From assembly GCA_024195265.1 (NCBI GenBank), contig JAJLRJ010000002.1:16626764-16690763 (forward strand): a DNA stretch of 64,000 bases, in the 5' to 3' direction. The DNA comes from Dendrophyllia cribrosa (Eukaryota > Cnidaria > Anthozoa > Scleractinia > Dendrophylliidae). The notes beneath the pieces are model-generated. The model ran no database searches, had not been told where the DNA came from, and worked only from the letters and a program-made list of their open reading frames with translations. This document shows positions 42,601 through 53,524 of this stretch, piece after piece. Every line of letters begins with the position of its first letter. Position 1 is the first letter of the stretch. The translations under genes and the position numbers were made by a program.

Positions 42601-45155
42601 TATGGAGGCGGTGGAGGACAAAGTTATGGTGGTGGTATGTATACATGTATATTATATTAATGTAATATAGTGTTTCATCAAATTTCCAAACACCGCAAAG
42701 TGGGTTAAAAAACTTGGCGCAGCCGAGTTTTTTTTTTTGTCAAATGTTTGATATTACTTCTCAAACAAAATGATTTTATAAGGAGAAATTAAGGATGCAA
42801 AAGTGAGGAGTGTTTCTACTGATTTCCAAACACTCATTAACCCATTGACGGCTGTGCTGGCCAAAACCGGCCGTACAATACCCCACTGCTTTAAAAAATT
42901 GCAACTTTCTCAATCGCGCAAACATTGCCTCAACCATCAGTTGTGAGCATTGACTAGAAAGTCCTTCAAATTGAGATACCCAATAAACACAAAAAAGTTA
43001 GTGATTTTTGCAGAATATCAGCGTTTGAATTTGGACAATAACAAAAATGACCGTTAATAAATTCATCCAGAGTCGAGTCCCAAAGCTACTTCGTTTCCTG
43101 GCGGTCATTTTTCCAGTTCAACGAGCAACGAACCAAATTCGTAAACGAAGTTCAACAACTAACTCGCTTCATTGAGAAAGTGGACTCTGAACTACCTTCA
43201 AGCTCAATGATGCTCATCAGGCAGCTACTAAAGATGAAAAATGGCTGTGGACTTCCCAAAAATCGCAGAAAAACCATATTGAAGACTTTATTGCAATTCA
43301 ACAAGGCAAAATCCCAATGTCAGAATGACGTTTCCAGTAAACTCGAGCCTTCATTGTTTTAGAACAGCCGCACTTTCAATGGTAACTTCAAATATGGAGT
43401 CACGAAATCCTATGGATCGTTTATATACACCCGGCGTAGCCAATCGATAAAAATTTGATTTGATTTGATTGATATCGATTGTATCGATCAATCGGTAAAA
43501 ATCGATGACACACTCATTTGTTTTATCGATTTTTCTTGGTTTTCATCGATTGTTATCGATTTTTAACGAGTGAATTTTTGGCCTTTAAAATCGATTATAA
43601 TCGCCTTATTTATTAAAATCAAGAGACAACAGGTGAGTACAATTTTCTTTTATTCAACACAACCGATTATTCAACCGGTTGACTGCGACGTCGATGTCCC
43701 TGGCACTTTCTGAACTTCTCATAGTTGCTTTTCTGTCGATTTTCCGAGCACTACAAGAACTGTTTTCAGCTATTTGTTTCCATCTTGCCTGTGTTCGTCT
43801 CAAAGATACAACGCAATTCCATCCAAAGTTAGTAAGCAGTGAATTGTTAGTTTTATTATTTTTGTTATATGATAGTTATTGTTCTTGTTAATCTATTCGG
43901 TGCCAAATTGTAGCCATCATGGTGGTAGATCTATGTTATCAAGGCCAAGGAAAATAAATGGAGCTGACCGAATGTTACCACAATTTCACTAAGTACAAGT
44001 AATTTTTATATTCATATATACCTTTTATTAGGAGACCTAGAAAAAATATTTCCCATCATATTTACTTGTGAATAATAGTAGTTGCTGTTTTGTTATTTCT
44101 ATGTTGCTGACAATTCAAATGTTTTCTGCATTTATCGTTTGCCTTGTTTTGTTTATCGTTTCGTATTTCTTGTGAACATAAAAATCAACTTCTTCATGTT
44201 ACAAATGGCGAAGTAAACATGTTTAATTAAATAAGTACATTTTGTTCATTATATAACAGCTATTTTTATACCAAAAACAAACAAAGAACGTTTTTCGTTA
44301 GAAATCGATAAAATCAAACAAAATCGATAATATCGATTTGACACACCGAATTGTTTTATAGATTTCTACCGATTTACGTTACCAATCGATAAAAATCACT
44401 TGATTTTTATCGATTTTTACCGGTACCGATTTTTATCGATTGGTTACGCCGGGTATACAGAAAATCACTCAAAAACTAAAAAAGTCGCGGGCGTCAATGG
44501 GTTAAACGTTAATTTCCTTTGTATTTTCGTCATGCATTATTAATGAGTTCGAGAAAAGCTGTTTCCTTACTTACTGCTCTTTAAAATGAAGGCAGGTTTA
44601 CAGTAAAATATTGTTGACCGTCAACCCCCTTGTCCTGTCATAACATTAATTACCTTTCTGCAGCTGATGGCTCATTGAAATGGCAAACATTTAATCCTAC
44701 AAGATAACTCAATCTTTCATAATATAAAAAAAATTACCCCACAGAACTCAATTTGCAAAATTAATCTCTGCAAAAATTCATGCTGCACTGTTTGTTAGTT
44801 TACCTTGTAAATAAATGGAGCTGCCGGTTAGTTACCAAATCTTTTTAAAATCAGGTCATCAGTGCCAAAATTTTAGTCGCCATTGTGCCTAAAAGGGTCT
44901 CAACTTGGAGGGTTGACCTCTTGGCCAATCCACATTTTTCAGGCCATTGTCTGGGCATGGCAAAATACATTTTGCCATGCAACATCTCAAGTGCAATGGA
45001 TTTTTTTGTGGTCTTTGATGGAGTGAATGAACAACAATGTAATCCATTCTGTTATGTTTATAGATCGATGGGGAGGAGGGGGAGGAGGAGCTTATGGTGG
45101 AGGAAGCTATCAGCAAAATACTGGTGGTTACAGTGGTGGATGGGGTTATCAATAA
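36542..45155 (+). CDS. Gene 3: glycine-rich RRM RNA-binding protein (CIRBP-like)
   Basis: Coding exons 36542-36659, 40318-40421, 42436-42634 and 45064-45155 join in frame to 170 residues. RRM residues 9-86 with RNP2 VYVGSL and RNP1 RGFGFVTF. The tail is RGG then a regular YGGGG repeat and the same C-terminus as gene 2 (YSGGWGYQ). It differs from gene 2 at about eleven RRM positions (for example T60I, A65L, F70K, M74T, D77H), so it is not a fresh copy. Introns are swollen by private transposons. Function, as for gene 2, is inferred from the family: RNA binding through the RRM aromatics, with a disordered Gly/Tyr tail. A donor lies 33 nt after the TAA. Both RNP motifs are intact, so no sign of a pseudogene. 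Confidence 0.92.
37059..38312. mobile_element. 1254-bp foldback element, 10-bp target duplication
   Basis: In gene 3 intron 1, flanked by GGTCTTGGCT (37049-37058 and 38313-38322), a word present once in copy A (18753-18762). Ends GGGAGAGTTGAAAACACTGA; both subterminal regions are arrays of GGACTACCCTAC/CGCGGACTAC words. Pairing of the two halves extends almost to the centre near 37690. A 9-11 bp duplication and long arms fit Mutator-like foldback elements. Confidence 0.85.
40318..40421 (+). CDS. Gene 3 exon 2 (RRM core, RNP1)
   Basis: Acceptor TCAACAG|CA, donor TACG|GTAAAG. Reads AIVITDRDTGRSRGFGFVTF then IDSTWLDKALKLDNT. The donor has A at +5 position changed relative to gene 2 (GTAAAG versus GTAAGT). 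Confidence 0.92.
40457..42350. mobile_element. Gene 3 intron 2 element pair
   Basis: Counterparts of 21322-22778 and 22781-23570 (boundary near 41274). Copy B lacks the CAGCTATTTC insertion but has the 291-bp element at 41427-41717. Confidence 0.7.
41427..41717. mobile_element. 291-bp TA-flanked MITE CTGCGCCTTTCAATAACATG
   Basis: Ends CTGCGCCTTTCAATAACATG, flanked by TA (41425-41426 and 41718-41719); copy A has TTTAAG uninterrupted at about 22929. Inner arms share TTTGAAATTCAAAT. Tc1/mariner-type target. Confidence 0.85.
42436..42634 (+). CDS. Gene 3 exon 3 (RRM end, YGGGG repeats)
   Basis: Acceptor CCTTTTAAG|GAG, donor GGTG|GTATGT. Begins ELHGRTIKVSRAHSRG, then RGG and four to five YGGGG units encoded by GGATATGG(A/C)GG repeats. 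Confidence 0.9.
42841..44501. mobile_element. TTAA-flanked element in gene 3 intron 3
   Basis: Reverse-oriented sibling of 15298-16308, with ends CCCATTGACGGC and CCCATTGACGCC and TTAA at 42837-42840 and 44502-44505. It is interrupted by another element at 43429-44454. The frame at 43180-43362 belongs to the stretch shared with the sibling. Confidence 0.85.
43429..44454. mobile_element. ATCGAT-rich element, ACCCGGCGTA(G/A)CCAATCG ends
   Basis: 1026 bp, ends ACCCGGCGTAGCCAATCG, flanked by ATAC (43425-43428 and 44455-44458). Both arms are full of ATCGATTTTTATCG words. The uninterrupted sibling at 15298-16308 shows the insertion point (near 15341-15350). Confidence 0.8.
45064..45155 (+). CDS. 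Gene 3 exon 4 (C-terminus)
   Basis: Acceptor GTTTATAG|ATCG. With the carried G it begins DRWGGGGGG, then AYGGGSYQQNTGGYSGGWGY, Q and TAA. Gene 2 lacks the DRW start. Confidence 0.9.
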
Positions 45156-45300
45156 TTTATTATTATTGAGGAGGACAAAGCAGAGAAGGTATAGTGCATT
45201 GGTCAAGTAATCATCTAGTTTTTGTAACTTTTGAGCCAAGTGGTCATAACAAGTTTGCTCAAAGAGGACCCACCTTGTGTAGGGGACAAGACACCATTTA

Positions 45301-45918
45301 CAGTAGAACCCCACTAACTTGAACTCCCTGCTAACTCGAACTAAGTTCGATTTCCTTTGGATTTGGCCCAGCCGCCCTATTTTTGGCGGGTAGAGGAGGA
45401 CCCTGGGAATGAGGTTGTGACAATGCAACGAAATTACTCATTTCAAACTTAGCATTGTGAAATTGGAAGGCTGCTGTATCCAGTGGGCAAAACTGCTAGC
45501 ACATCCCTGCCATTGAGAAGAGATTGTACAGCCAATTCTTGTTCAGGTTTCAAGCTCAAATTGTAGCTACAAGCGAGATTTAAATCGGCCAAAGCTTTCG
45601 CCAAAACGTCTCCGTCCGCCGCCATCGTGAATGTGATGTGTTTACATTTTTTAATAAATTACTCATTGTGCGTCAGCCAAAAGGGGTCTTTATTGCAGGT
45701 GTCCTTTCCCCTTCTCTCCCCAGTTCCCCCCTCCCCGGCAGGCTAGTTGTTACAAAATGTTTGACCATGTGTTCAATCTATTTGTCCTATGTTTAATGTT
45801 TTGACGTTACAAACAAGTCAGTTTCAGGCTCTTTATAGTTTTATCTGCAGTGATGAGGTTTGTCTGTTTTTGTCAATTTGCCGACCGGATATGGCAAGTC
45901 ACTGATATTTCAAAAGGC
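45301..45918. mobile_element. Truncated Tigger/pogo-like element
   Basis: Left part of the element seen whole at 24762-26315; homology stops near 45918 and the right terminus is absent. Confidence 0.8.
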
Positions 45919-46060
45919 GCATGCACATATGGATTAGTGAACATTTATAGGCGATGCATTGGAAGAAGAATCCCGTAATTATCATCACCAGTCCCCTACA
46001 TGAAGGAGGATTCCTTATTGATTGCTTTATTCAGTTCAAAAAATATATATTCTACAATTG

Positions 46061-46461
46061 AAGGGCTCCCTGCAACAACGTCCTGAGTGCGTTTTTGGTA
46101 ACTTTCACTAAAATTGTATGTTTTAGGCCTTTTAAAGCACAGTTTTGTCAAATTAATGATTTATTATTGTTAAGGTACTTAAAACAGCTCCAAAATGGGG
46201 AAGAAAATCCACAACTTTGAGAAAATGTTTTGGGCCCCTATGACACCCTATGGCTCCCAGGACACCCTATTTATCTTTTCAAAATAAAAAATTATTCTGT
46301 TTGAAGATAGAAGATTTGTTGACCTGGATTAAATCCTTTCAGTCATATGTACATGATCCAGTCATAATTTTGGCAAGTGAGTCCCTTTGGAGGCCAAAAA
46401 TCCAGGATTTCCGTGAAAATTTTCCAAAAACGCACTGAGGACGTTATTGCAGGGAGCCCTT
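46061..46461 (+). mobile_element. Left 401-bp boundary element
   Basis: Ends AAGGGCTCCCTGCAACAACG and its imperfect complement, about 38 bp. Reads identically to 48788-49188 by eye. The 62-codon frame it carries is identical in both copies, but shows no family match. Confidence 0.85.
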
Positions 46462-47779
46462 CAAATGGACTAACCCTAAGGAGTTTGACAAAGTTCACCT
46501 GAGAAAAAAGCAGAGTTCTGGCCCTCTAGTGCTTTGACTGTACATTCCGGCCCTAGTTACATCCAAAACTGCATAGAACGTAAGTTGGAAGAACTCAAAA
46601 CGACGCCATTATTATAAACAAAACAGACTGGCCGTGAGAATATGCGACCGCAATACTCCTGACCCGCGCCAACGACCTGAACGGCGGGCTTATCGATCGT
46701 GTTCGCCACTTGCGACAACATGGCTGAACAGCGAACAACTCAGTAGTTGAGCGCTGGTTTAAGCCATGTTTCAGGCCCGCTCGGCGATGGAAGGACATCA
46801 TGAAGTCCGGAAATCCTTAAGTCTCTAGCACCTCTCAAAGAAACGAGTCGTGTTTCTTGTCATACCTCGTGTCTAAAGCGCCATTTAGCGCTCGTGAAAA
46901 ATGGACCTTGGTGGACAAGGCGAGCCGGCGGGAAAGTCTGCAATCATTTCGGATCAGAAAAGGGGCAGTGTTGTGAGTTGTGGCCCATTTGCCATCCCGT
47001 GCCGTGGTCGAAACGCCCGATATCCGAAGTGCTTCCAGACTTATAATATTTTGCTATAATTTTCGGGCGGGAACTCCATTTCGGATTTGCCATAGAATTT
47101 CCCGACATGCTTTGCGACAGTGGCACAGAGGCCCGCTGTGCGTGTTCGGGCACTTGAAATACAGCTTTGGGCCGCTCAAAGTGAGTTCTTGCTGGCCGGC
47201 CGAAATTGGGAAAGGCAGGCAAAGGCTGTGAGCCGGCAGCGGAGAACCGGGAGCGCTAATTCCTAGGAGGTCCGCAAAACTAAGCATGGCTGACCAGTAT
47301 TGGCGATAAAATGGAGCGATTTTGAGGGAATGAACTTTGGTTCGGGATTGTTTTTTTTTTCTTGAACAGGATTTAGCATACAGGCCGAAACTTGGCCATG
47401 TGAAGTGAAAAATCAGCATAAAATCGAGAAATTTGTGTAAACTTAGGGATTCATTTTCTCGAGCAGAGACACGGAATTATCTTTTTTTGCATACCTTATT
47501 TCTCAAAAACGAAATTCTGAACAATGTTTTGCCATTAGTTTGTAGTTCAAATGCCAAAGAGGAGGCAAATCTAAGCGAGAATAAATAAAAAAAACTGGCC
47601 TTACGTTCGACATGAGACGGTTATGCACCCAGCCCTTCAAATGTCTAACTTGATCAGTATTCATAACAGTAATCCCAAGCGGCACATAGTACACAAAGAC
47701 AACACGCTGCAGTGCTTTTCTTAGTTTTATTGATGAAAGGAACAACTTGTTTTTTTAATTGCTTTATTGGGTACTCTCT
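46462..47779. other. Interior of the composite, unrecognised
   Basis: Less AT-rich than the surroundings. Several overlapping open frames (46944-47222 minus, 46980-47231 plus, 47054-47419 minus) share the same DNA and none has a recognisable domain. It may be captured host DNA. Confidence 0.4.
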
Positions 47780-48349
47780 TTAAAGGCAGTGAAACTAACA
47801 ACATGCGTTTTTTTCGAGTGAAACAAACAATTTGAGTGGTTTAAAGGCAGTGAAACTAACAACATGCGTTTTTTTCGAGTGAAACAAACAATTTGAGTGG
47901 TTTAAAGGCAGTGAAACTAACAACATGCGTTTTTTTCGAGTGAAACAAACAATTTGAGTGGTTTAAAGGCAGTGAAACTAACAACATGCGTTTTTTTCGA
48001 GTGAAACAAACAATTTGAGTGGTTTAAAGGCAGTGAAACTAACAACATGCGTTTTTTTCGAGTGAAACAAACAATTTGAGTGGTTTAAAGGCAGTGAAAC
48101 TAACAACATGCGTTTTTTTCGAGTGAAACAAACAATTTGAGTGGTTTAAAGGCAGTGAAACTAACAACATGCGTTTTTTTCGAGTGAAACAAACAATTTG
48201 AGTGGTTTAAAGGCAGTGAAACTAACAACATGCGTTTTTTTTCGAGTGAAACGAACAATTTGAGTGGTTTAACGGCAGTGAAACTAACAACTTGCGTTTT
48301 TTTCGAGTGAAACAAACAACTTGAGTGGTTTAAAAGGAGTGAAACGAAC
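47780..48349. repeat. 61-bp tandem array, about 9 units
   Basis: Unit contains GGCAGTGAAACTAACAACAT and TTTTTTTCGAGTGAAACAAA. The first seven or so units look identical; the last two carry substitutions. 61 is not a multiple of 3, so frames through the array are not evidence of protein. Confidence 0.95.
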
Positions 48350-48448
48350 CAACAGTGCTTTACCACACTTGTCTAAACACAAGTCCGTGGCGAAGAAACG
48401 GCAATTTTTGAATAATTTCAGTATTTTGTCAGTCACGCGCTTTCAAAT

Positions 48449-48783
48449 AAAAAGACTGGATATTTTCAAAATTTGTTCCAGCGATTTATCTTAGACCTCT
48501 CATCCGATGGACTTCAAACTTTACCAATCTTATTTTCTAGACGAGAGCTAACATTCCACCAAAAATGAGGGTAATCGAAGGAACTCAATTTTTTCCATAC
48601 ATTTCTTCTAAATTTATAGGGAATGTATGGAAAAATGGAAAAAAAAAATGTTTCTCCGATTTCGCTGATTTTTAATGGACAATTACCTCTTATCTGGCAA
48701 ATGAGTCTGACAAAGTTTGAAGTCCATCGGATGAAGGGTCTCAGAGAAATTGCTGGAACAAATTTGAAAGTGTCCAGCTTTTA
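48449..48783. repeat. Imperfect inverted repeat right of the array
   Basis: Arms of about 150 bp share CATCCGATGGACTTCAAACTT and TTTTTCCATACATT blocks (each within a diverged background). A probable further MITE. Confidence 0.7.
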
Positions 48784-48787
48784 TATG

Positions 48788-49188
48788 AAGGGCTCCCTGC
48801 AACAACGTCCTGAGTGCGTTTTTGGTAACTTTCACTAAAATTGTATGTTTTAGGCCTTTTAAAGCACAGTTTTGTCAAATTAATGATTTATTATTGTTAA
48901 GGTACTTAAAACAGCTCCAAAATGGGGAAGAAAATCCACAACTTTGAGAAAATGTTTTGGGCCCCTATGACACCCTATGGCTCCCAGGACACCCTATTTA
49001 TCTTTTCAAAATAAAAAATTATTCTGTTTGAAGATAGAAGATTTGTTGACCTGGATTAAATCCTTTCAGTCATATGTACATGATCCAGTCATAATTTTGG
49101 CAAGTGAGTCCCTTTGGAGGCCAAAAATCCAGGATTTCCGTGAAAATTTTCCAAAAACGCACTGAGGACGTTATTGCAGGGAGCCCTT
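48788..49188 (+). mobile_element. Right 401-bp boundary element
   Basis: Same sequence and orientation as 46061-46461. Its left neighbour (TTTATATG) and the right neighbour of the left copy (CAAATGG) are not a clear target duplication. Confidence 0.85.
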
Positions 49189-49288
49189 CAATTGCAAAGC
49201 CCAACTTGAGGCTTTGTTTCTTTAGCAAAAAAAAAATCATGCAGCAACACAGCTAAAAGGAAAACATTTGGAACACAGGCAAGATCAC

Positions 49289-49347
49289 CCCCCTCGCCTC
49301 CTCTCTTCTCCTCCCTCTTCCCTCTCCTCTCCTCTCCTCCTCCCTCA
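49289..49347. repeat. CTCCT pyrimidine tract
   Basis: About 60 bp of C/T only on the plus strand, ending CCCTCAG. Starts where homology to copy A stops. Confidence 0.8.
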
Positions 49348-51010
49348 GAAGGCTAATGATTGGACTCTTATGAATGGTACACAGTTGCCAGTGCTTGTGG
49401 TTTATTGTGCTGCCAGAGTTTGTGATCTTTAAAGTATATTGATATGCCAACGGATACTGCTGTGCAATAAATTAACAGTTCCCCTTGTCAACATCCTACC
49501 AACAGACTTCATATTTCATCTAAAAAGTAAACTTTCAGGAACTTTCCTCAAGTTCTCATATTTATATGACAAAGTTGATATCCCAGTACTGCTCAATACA
49601 ACTTATAATAAACATCAAGTTGCACATTTAGCACATTTCTGTTAATCGCCTTATTGCATGTACACTACAATGTAGTTTGCAAGATTTGGGCATATGTGTT
49701 TGTGCATGAAGGAAACCATGATACAATTGACAGTGTCAGTGTTCTTGCTTATTCTAAACAAGAATGTCCTTTCATCTCTACAAGCATTGTGTCATATTCT
49801 TGAGCAACCCGTTATTTTGTTGATGTTGTTCATGCACATCTTATTAACAATAATGAAATAAAGTACCACATGTAAAATTGAATTTGGACTTATCATTATT
49901 TTTTACTTGACAATATTGTCCCGAGGATGTCTAAACATTGATTGATTTTTTTTATTGCTCATTCTTAGTTCAAACATTTACAGAACATTAAATGTTTACA
50001 CCAATTTCTTACCATCTCATTTTATCGGTCTATCTGTAAGAAGAACACTAAACAAATAAAAAAAGCTAGCATTTGATTGCCATTTAAGTTTTATCCATAT
50101 CTGTAAGGTGCATCTGATCAATTTTGATGCAATATATGAAGCACAAGAAAGACTGTTTCATCAGGATTTCCAAACACCGAGAAATGGGTTGGAAAAACGA
50201 GGTGCAGCTGATTTTTGAGGTGTTTGGATACCTGATGAAACACTCTTTCGAGTGTTTGATACAGCTTCTCAAACTGATCATTAAATACAGAGAAATCAAA
50301 GGAATAAAATCGCCAAAATCTGTTTTAAATAAGTTTGGGTCTCCAAATTACCATCACAACGCTTATGATTTTCTTTGTTCAAACTTGATGACTTATTAAA
50401 AGTTTGAGAATTAAAAATAATTATGGAATCATTTTAGAACCACACAAAAGCACTTTTGTAGATCTGATCTGCTTGTAGCATCAAAAACCAGGTACTTCAC
50501 ATTTTGAGTAGCCTATGTTCCAGAAAACTGCACGCACTTTAGTGTAGCAATCAGTAATTCAGCTGGCTACTTAAGAAACCTATCTGTATAAAAATTATTC
50601 AAAACGAATCTTGGTTTTCTTTTTTAAACCGCAATTTTTTTTCTTTAAACCAATTTAATAAAAAAAAAATCTTGGTGATAAATGCAACTTTGCTGTATTG
50701 ACATTTTGGTTAGTTGCCAGTGTGACTTTAAATGAAATTATGCATCCTGTACATCCAACCTCATCCCCCGCTTTCAAAAAGGTGGGGCGAGCAGAAAAAC
50801 CCTGGACAAGGCTGCTAAAATAATCCAAGAATCGTGGGGAATTTTGTCACGTGACACATGATCTTTGGAGGTTATTTCCAGTGATTGGCACTCAAAATAA
50901 TTTGTTTTCTGCAATCTGGAACCCTGTTTCAAGCGGAACGAAGACGTATCATCATGTTTTCACAGAACAAAATACCTCACGATTTTTGGAGTGTTTTGGC
51001 ACCCTTGACC
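49348..51010. other. Copy-B-specific stretch, nothing recognised
   Basis: No counterpart in copy A and no coding signal found, apart from the hairpin at 50150-50245. GGCACTCAAAATAATTTG (about 50886) also occurs in gene 2 intron 3 near 24092. Confidence 0.45.
50150..50245. mobile_element. Foldback CTGTTTCATCAGGATTTCC
   Basis: Third relative of the hairpin at 23921-24025; arms (G/C)TGTTTCATCAGG and CAAACACC. Confidence 0.75.
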
Positions 51011-51089
51011 AGGGGTTTCTCTGCCCGACCACCATTTTGAAAGTTGAAAAAGGCCTGGGGACGAGGTTGCTGTACATCTTGAGTTACAG

Positions 51090-51136
51090 ACATGTCCACT
51101 CTGGCTGCTAGAGGCTACAATCCTAATGTACCTCTG
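51090..51136 (+). other. Possible 47-bp cassette exon in the gene 3 3'-UTR intron
   Basis: Counterpart of 27092-27138, identical apart from one synonymous T/C in the last codon if translated. Acceptor GAGTTACAG and donor GTAAGACA are kept. Confidence 0.3.
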
Positions 51137-51332
51137 GTAAGACATGTTTTAAAACCGGTTTTTGTAATGCATACTCCTTCGAACAGCACTTGATTATAGT
51201 AAAAAAAAATGGTCCAATGAGCTGTCTGCTGTCGGCAAAAAAACAGTTGAAAATATAAAATTTTAAATACTTCTGACTCCAAAACGGTACATGTTAGTCT
51301 CTTATGTGTTAAAGAATAAAAATGATTTTAGG

Positions 51333-51909
51333 TACTGTAATGATTTGATTAAGTGCCCGGGGTGCTTATTTATTTTTGATAGTTCAAGGGAGAGCACTTA
51401 TTGGAGAGGGAACGCTTATTAGGGAAAGGGCACTTAGTTTTCATTTTGCAAAAATGTGCGAATGTGAAAAGGCAGTTTAATGAACAATAACAGAAAAAGT
51501 ACAATTCGTAAAGTCAGAACAATGGTAACAAAAGTTTTTCATAGTCAAAATATAATTCGCTATTATATCTCAATGTCTTCAATGTAACTTTCTTTGATAA
51601 TATAGCTCTTCAGGGGGGGCAAGGATGTAGTTAAGAGCCGATTACCGACTAATTTCACCAGCTGAAATTGAACTTATTACTGGCTTAAATTTCACTACAA
51701 AACAAAGACTTTGGGTAATTTTGAAGTTGAACAAACGAGAAAAACCGGCTGGGCTTGTTAACAAGCCTACTCAGTTTTTTTTTTAGCTACACCCCTGGGG
51801 GGGGGGGGGGGAAGAGGGGACTTATTAACAAAACAACACTCAAAGGAGGGTGCTTATTAGAAAGAGAGCACTTATTGTAAGGAGGGTGCTAAATCAAATC
51901 ATTATGGTA
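51333..51909. mobile_element. GGTGCTTATT element, copy B counterpart
   Basis: Counterpart of 27342-27692, but with about 200 bp of extra interior that is absent from copy A and a shorter G run (about 51799-51811). Confidence 0.65.
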
Positions 51910-52357
51910 TGTTGTTCCACTGTCTCCTAACAGTTCCATTTGTTTTGTTTGTCATTCTCACAAAAGGCCGTGACTGGTAATGATCTGTACTTCTCCATGA
52001 TTCAACCATGTTCCTGACAGTTTTACATATATAATGAAGAGCTGAGGTGTTTGTAACAAGAGAAAAATATTCAGTGTGCTGTCCTGAAACGCGATGAATG
52101 ATAAACCTCAGCTTATGACGTTCAGTGCTCTGATGTAAACTTCCTGTTATGTTGATCCATGTGCTCTGAAAACCTCAGCTTATGATGTTCGGCTCTCTGA
52201 TGTTCCACTGATAAACGTGTTATGCAGAAAAGTCTTACATATAGTGTCCAGTATCTCATTATTTTATATTGTTGTGTAATAGTATAGGGCTTAAAACATA
52301 TATTTTACTTGTTTGCTTATTTGGTGCAGTCAAGGTGGGCTGCCATTCTCCATTAAA
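51910..52357 (+). other. Gene 3 probable 3' UTR terminal exon
   Basis: Acceptor CTCCTAACAG|TTCC (51931/51932) and the same two CTTATGA(C/T)GTTC modules as gene 2, to the conserved ATTAAA at 52352-52357. Confidence 0.5.
52352..52357 (+). promoter_or_regulatory. Candidate poly(A) signal ATTAAA, gene 3
   Basis: ATTAAA in TCCATTAAAAG, aligned with the gene 1 and gene 2 signals. Confidence 0.45.
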
Positions 52358-52572
52358 AGAAAACTTTTTGTTCTGTTCGTTGCAAGTGATAAAAACCAAT
52401 ACATTTAAGCAACAGCGTACATTAAACGTTTAGTTTATGTTAAGTAACCCCAAATTTATTACATTTCTAGTTGAGTAATTTGAAATGGTCAGTTCTTCTG
52501 GGAAGCGTTGTTTTTCTGTGGTCATACTTCAATATTTCATCCAGGCTTCAAAATAGGAACCACTTTACAAGG

Positions 52573-53092
52573 CTTAAAGGAACTATGTCATGGGGTTTTG
52601 CACGAGTTGGGGTCAAAGCTGCCTCAAATTTATACAAAGTACCTTTGTCATACATGAAATGCACTTATAAACACTAGGAGGAAGTGAATTTTCAGAGGGA
52701 GATAATCAACCATAATCTTAGTTTTAGCAAGCTTTCCAAGACATGAGCTGATAAACTTGAAAAAAATGGCCAAGTTTTTTTTCAAGTTGCAATCCATTTC
52801 CATCCTGGCCATTTGCAGCCAAAGACACATTAATTTTTGGATTTCCACTGATACAAATCTGTCTTTTATCTGTTTTAAAACTAGCAGTTATCACAGATTA
52901 TGGAGACGCGTTCAAAGGATTTCCGGCGGAAATGAGCCCCTGGAAAAAACAAATAGGGGCGGCCGTTTGGAAGACCGTCTAACAAAAAATCTCAAATTTT
53001 ACTGCACATAAACCACAGGACAACCAACACGAAATTAGGATTGCGTTCTTCGAACGCGATAACACTAAAAATGGTGACATAGCCCCTTTAAG
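52573..53092. mobile_element. MITE CTTAAAGG, copy B counterpart
   Basis: Counterpart of 28355-28921 with the same inverted ends, slightly shorter. Confidence 0.75.
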
Positions 53093-53524
53093 GATTGATT
53101 AGAGTGAAACGGGGAGAAGAGAGATCTGAATCCACAACAGTCGCTTTGCATTTGCCTTGTTCTTTGAAATGTATTCTACACGCAGGCCCGTAGGGGGAGG
53201 CTCAAGTACCCTCTCCCCCTCCCTACTAAAATTATTGCCATCAGGAGAAGCATTGCTTTTCTGAAGCCCTCAAAGACCATTACAAACAAATTATTTTTCG
53301 GGGAAAAATGTTAAAAAATTCATGGTGAATCAAGATTTTTGGACTCCTTTAAATTACAAAAAGAACTAATTACTTTTACCAAAACTAGCAGGGATTGGGA
53401 TTTAACACTTTAAACTTTAAAATCAGTGATCTTTCTTAATGCCATCAGTGGTATTAAGAAAATGATCTATGAGACGTGTAATTTATTTCAGTAACATTAA
53501 AAGTAGTGCAGATATATCAAAGGC

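Larger units (their letters stand above)
46061..49188. mobile_element. Composite insertion bounded by two identical 401-bp elements
   Basis: A 3128-bp insertion in the gene 3 3'-UTR intron, flanked by CAATTG (46055-46060 and 49189-49194); copy A has the uninterrupted CTACAATTGCAAAGC. Each edge is a 401-bp inverted-repeat element in the same orientation. The 2326 bp between them hold GC-richer sequence (46462-47760), a 61-bp array and another inverted repeat. No transposase or RT was recognised. Confidence 0.85.

Noticed and set aside
44889..45428. 179-codon minus-strand frame over gene 3 exon 4
   Set aside because: Antisense of the glycine-rich exon and of the Tigger-like end; the gene 2 counterpart is not open along the same length.
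48100..48366. 88-codon minus-strand frame with repeating SLEKK and KPLKLFVS pieces
   Set aside because: It is a translation of the 61-bp array; because the unit is not a multiple of 3, all frames cycle and appear protein-like.
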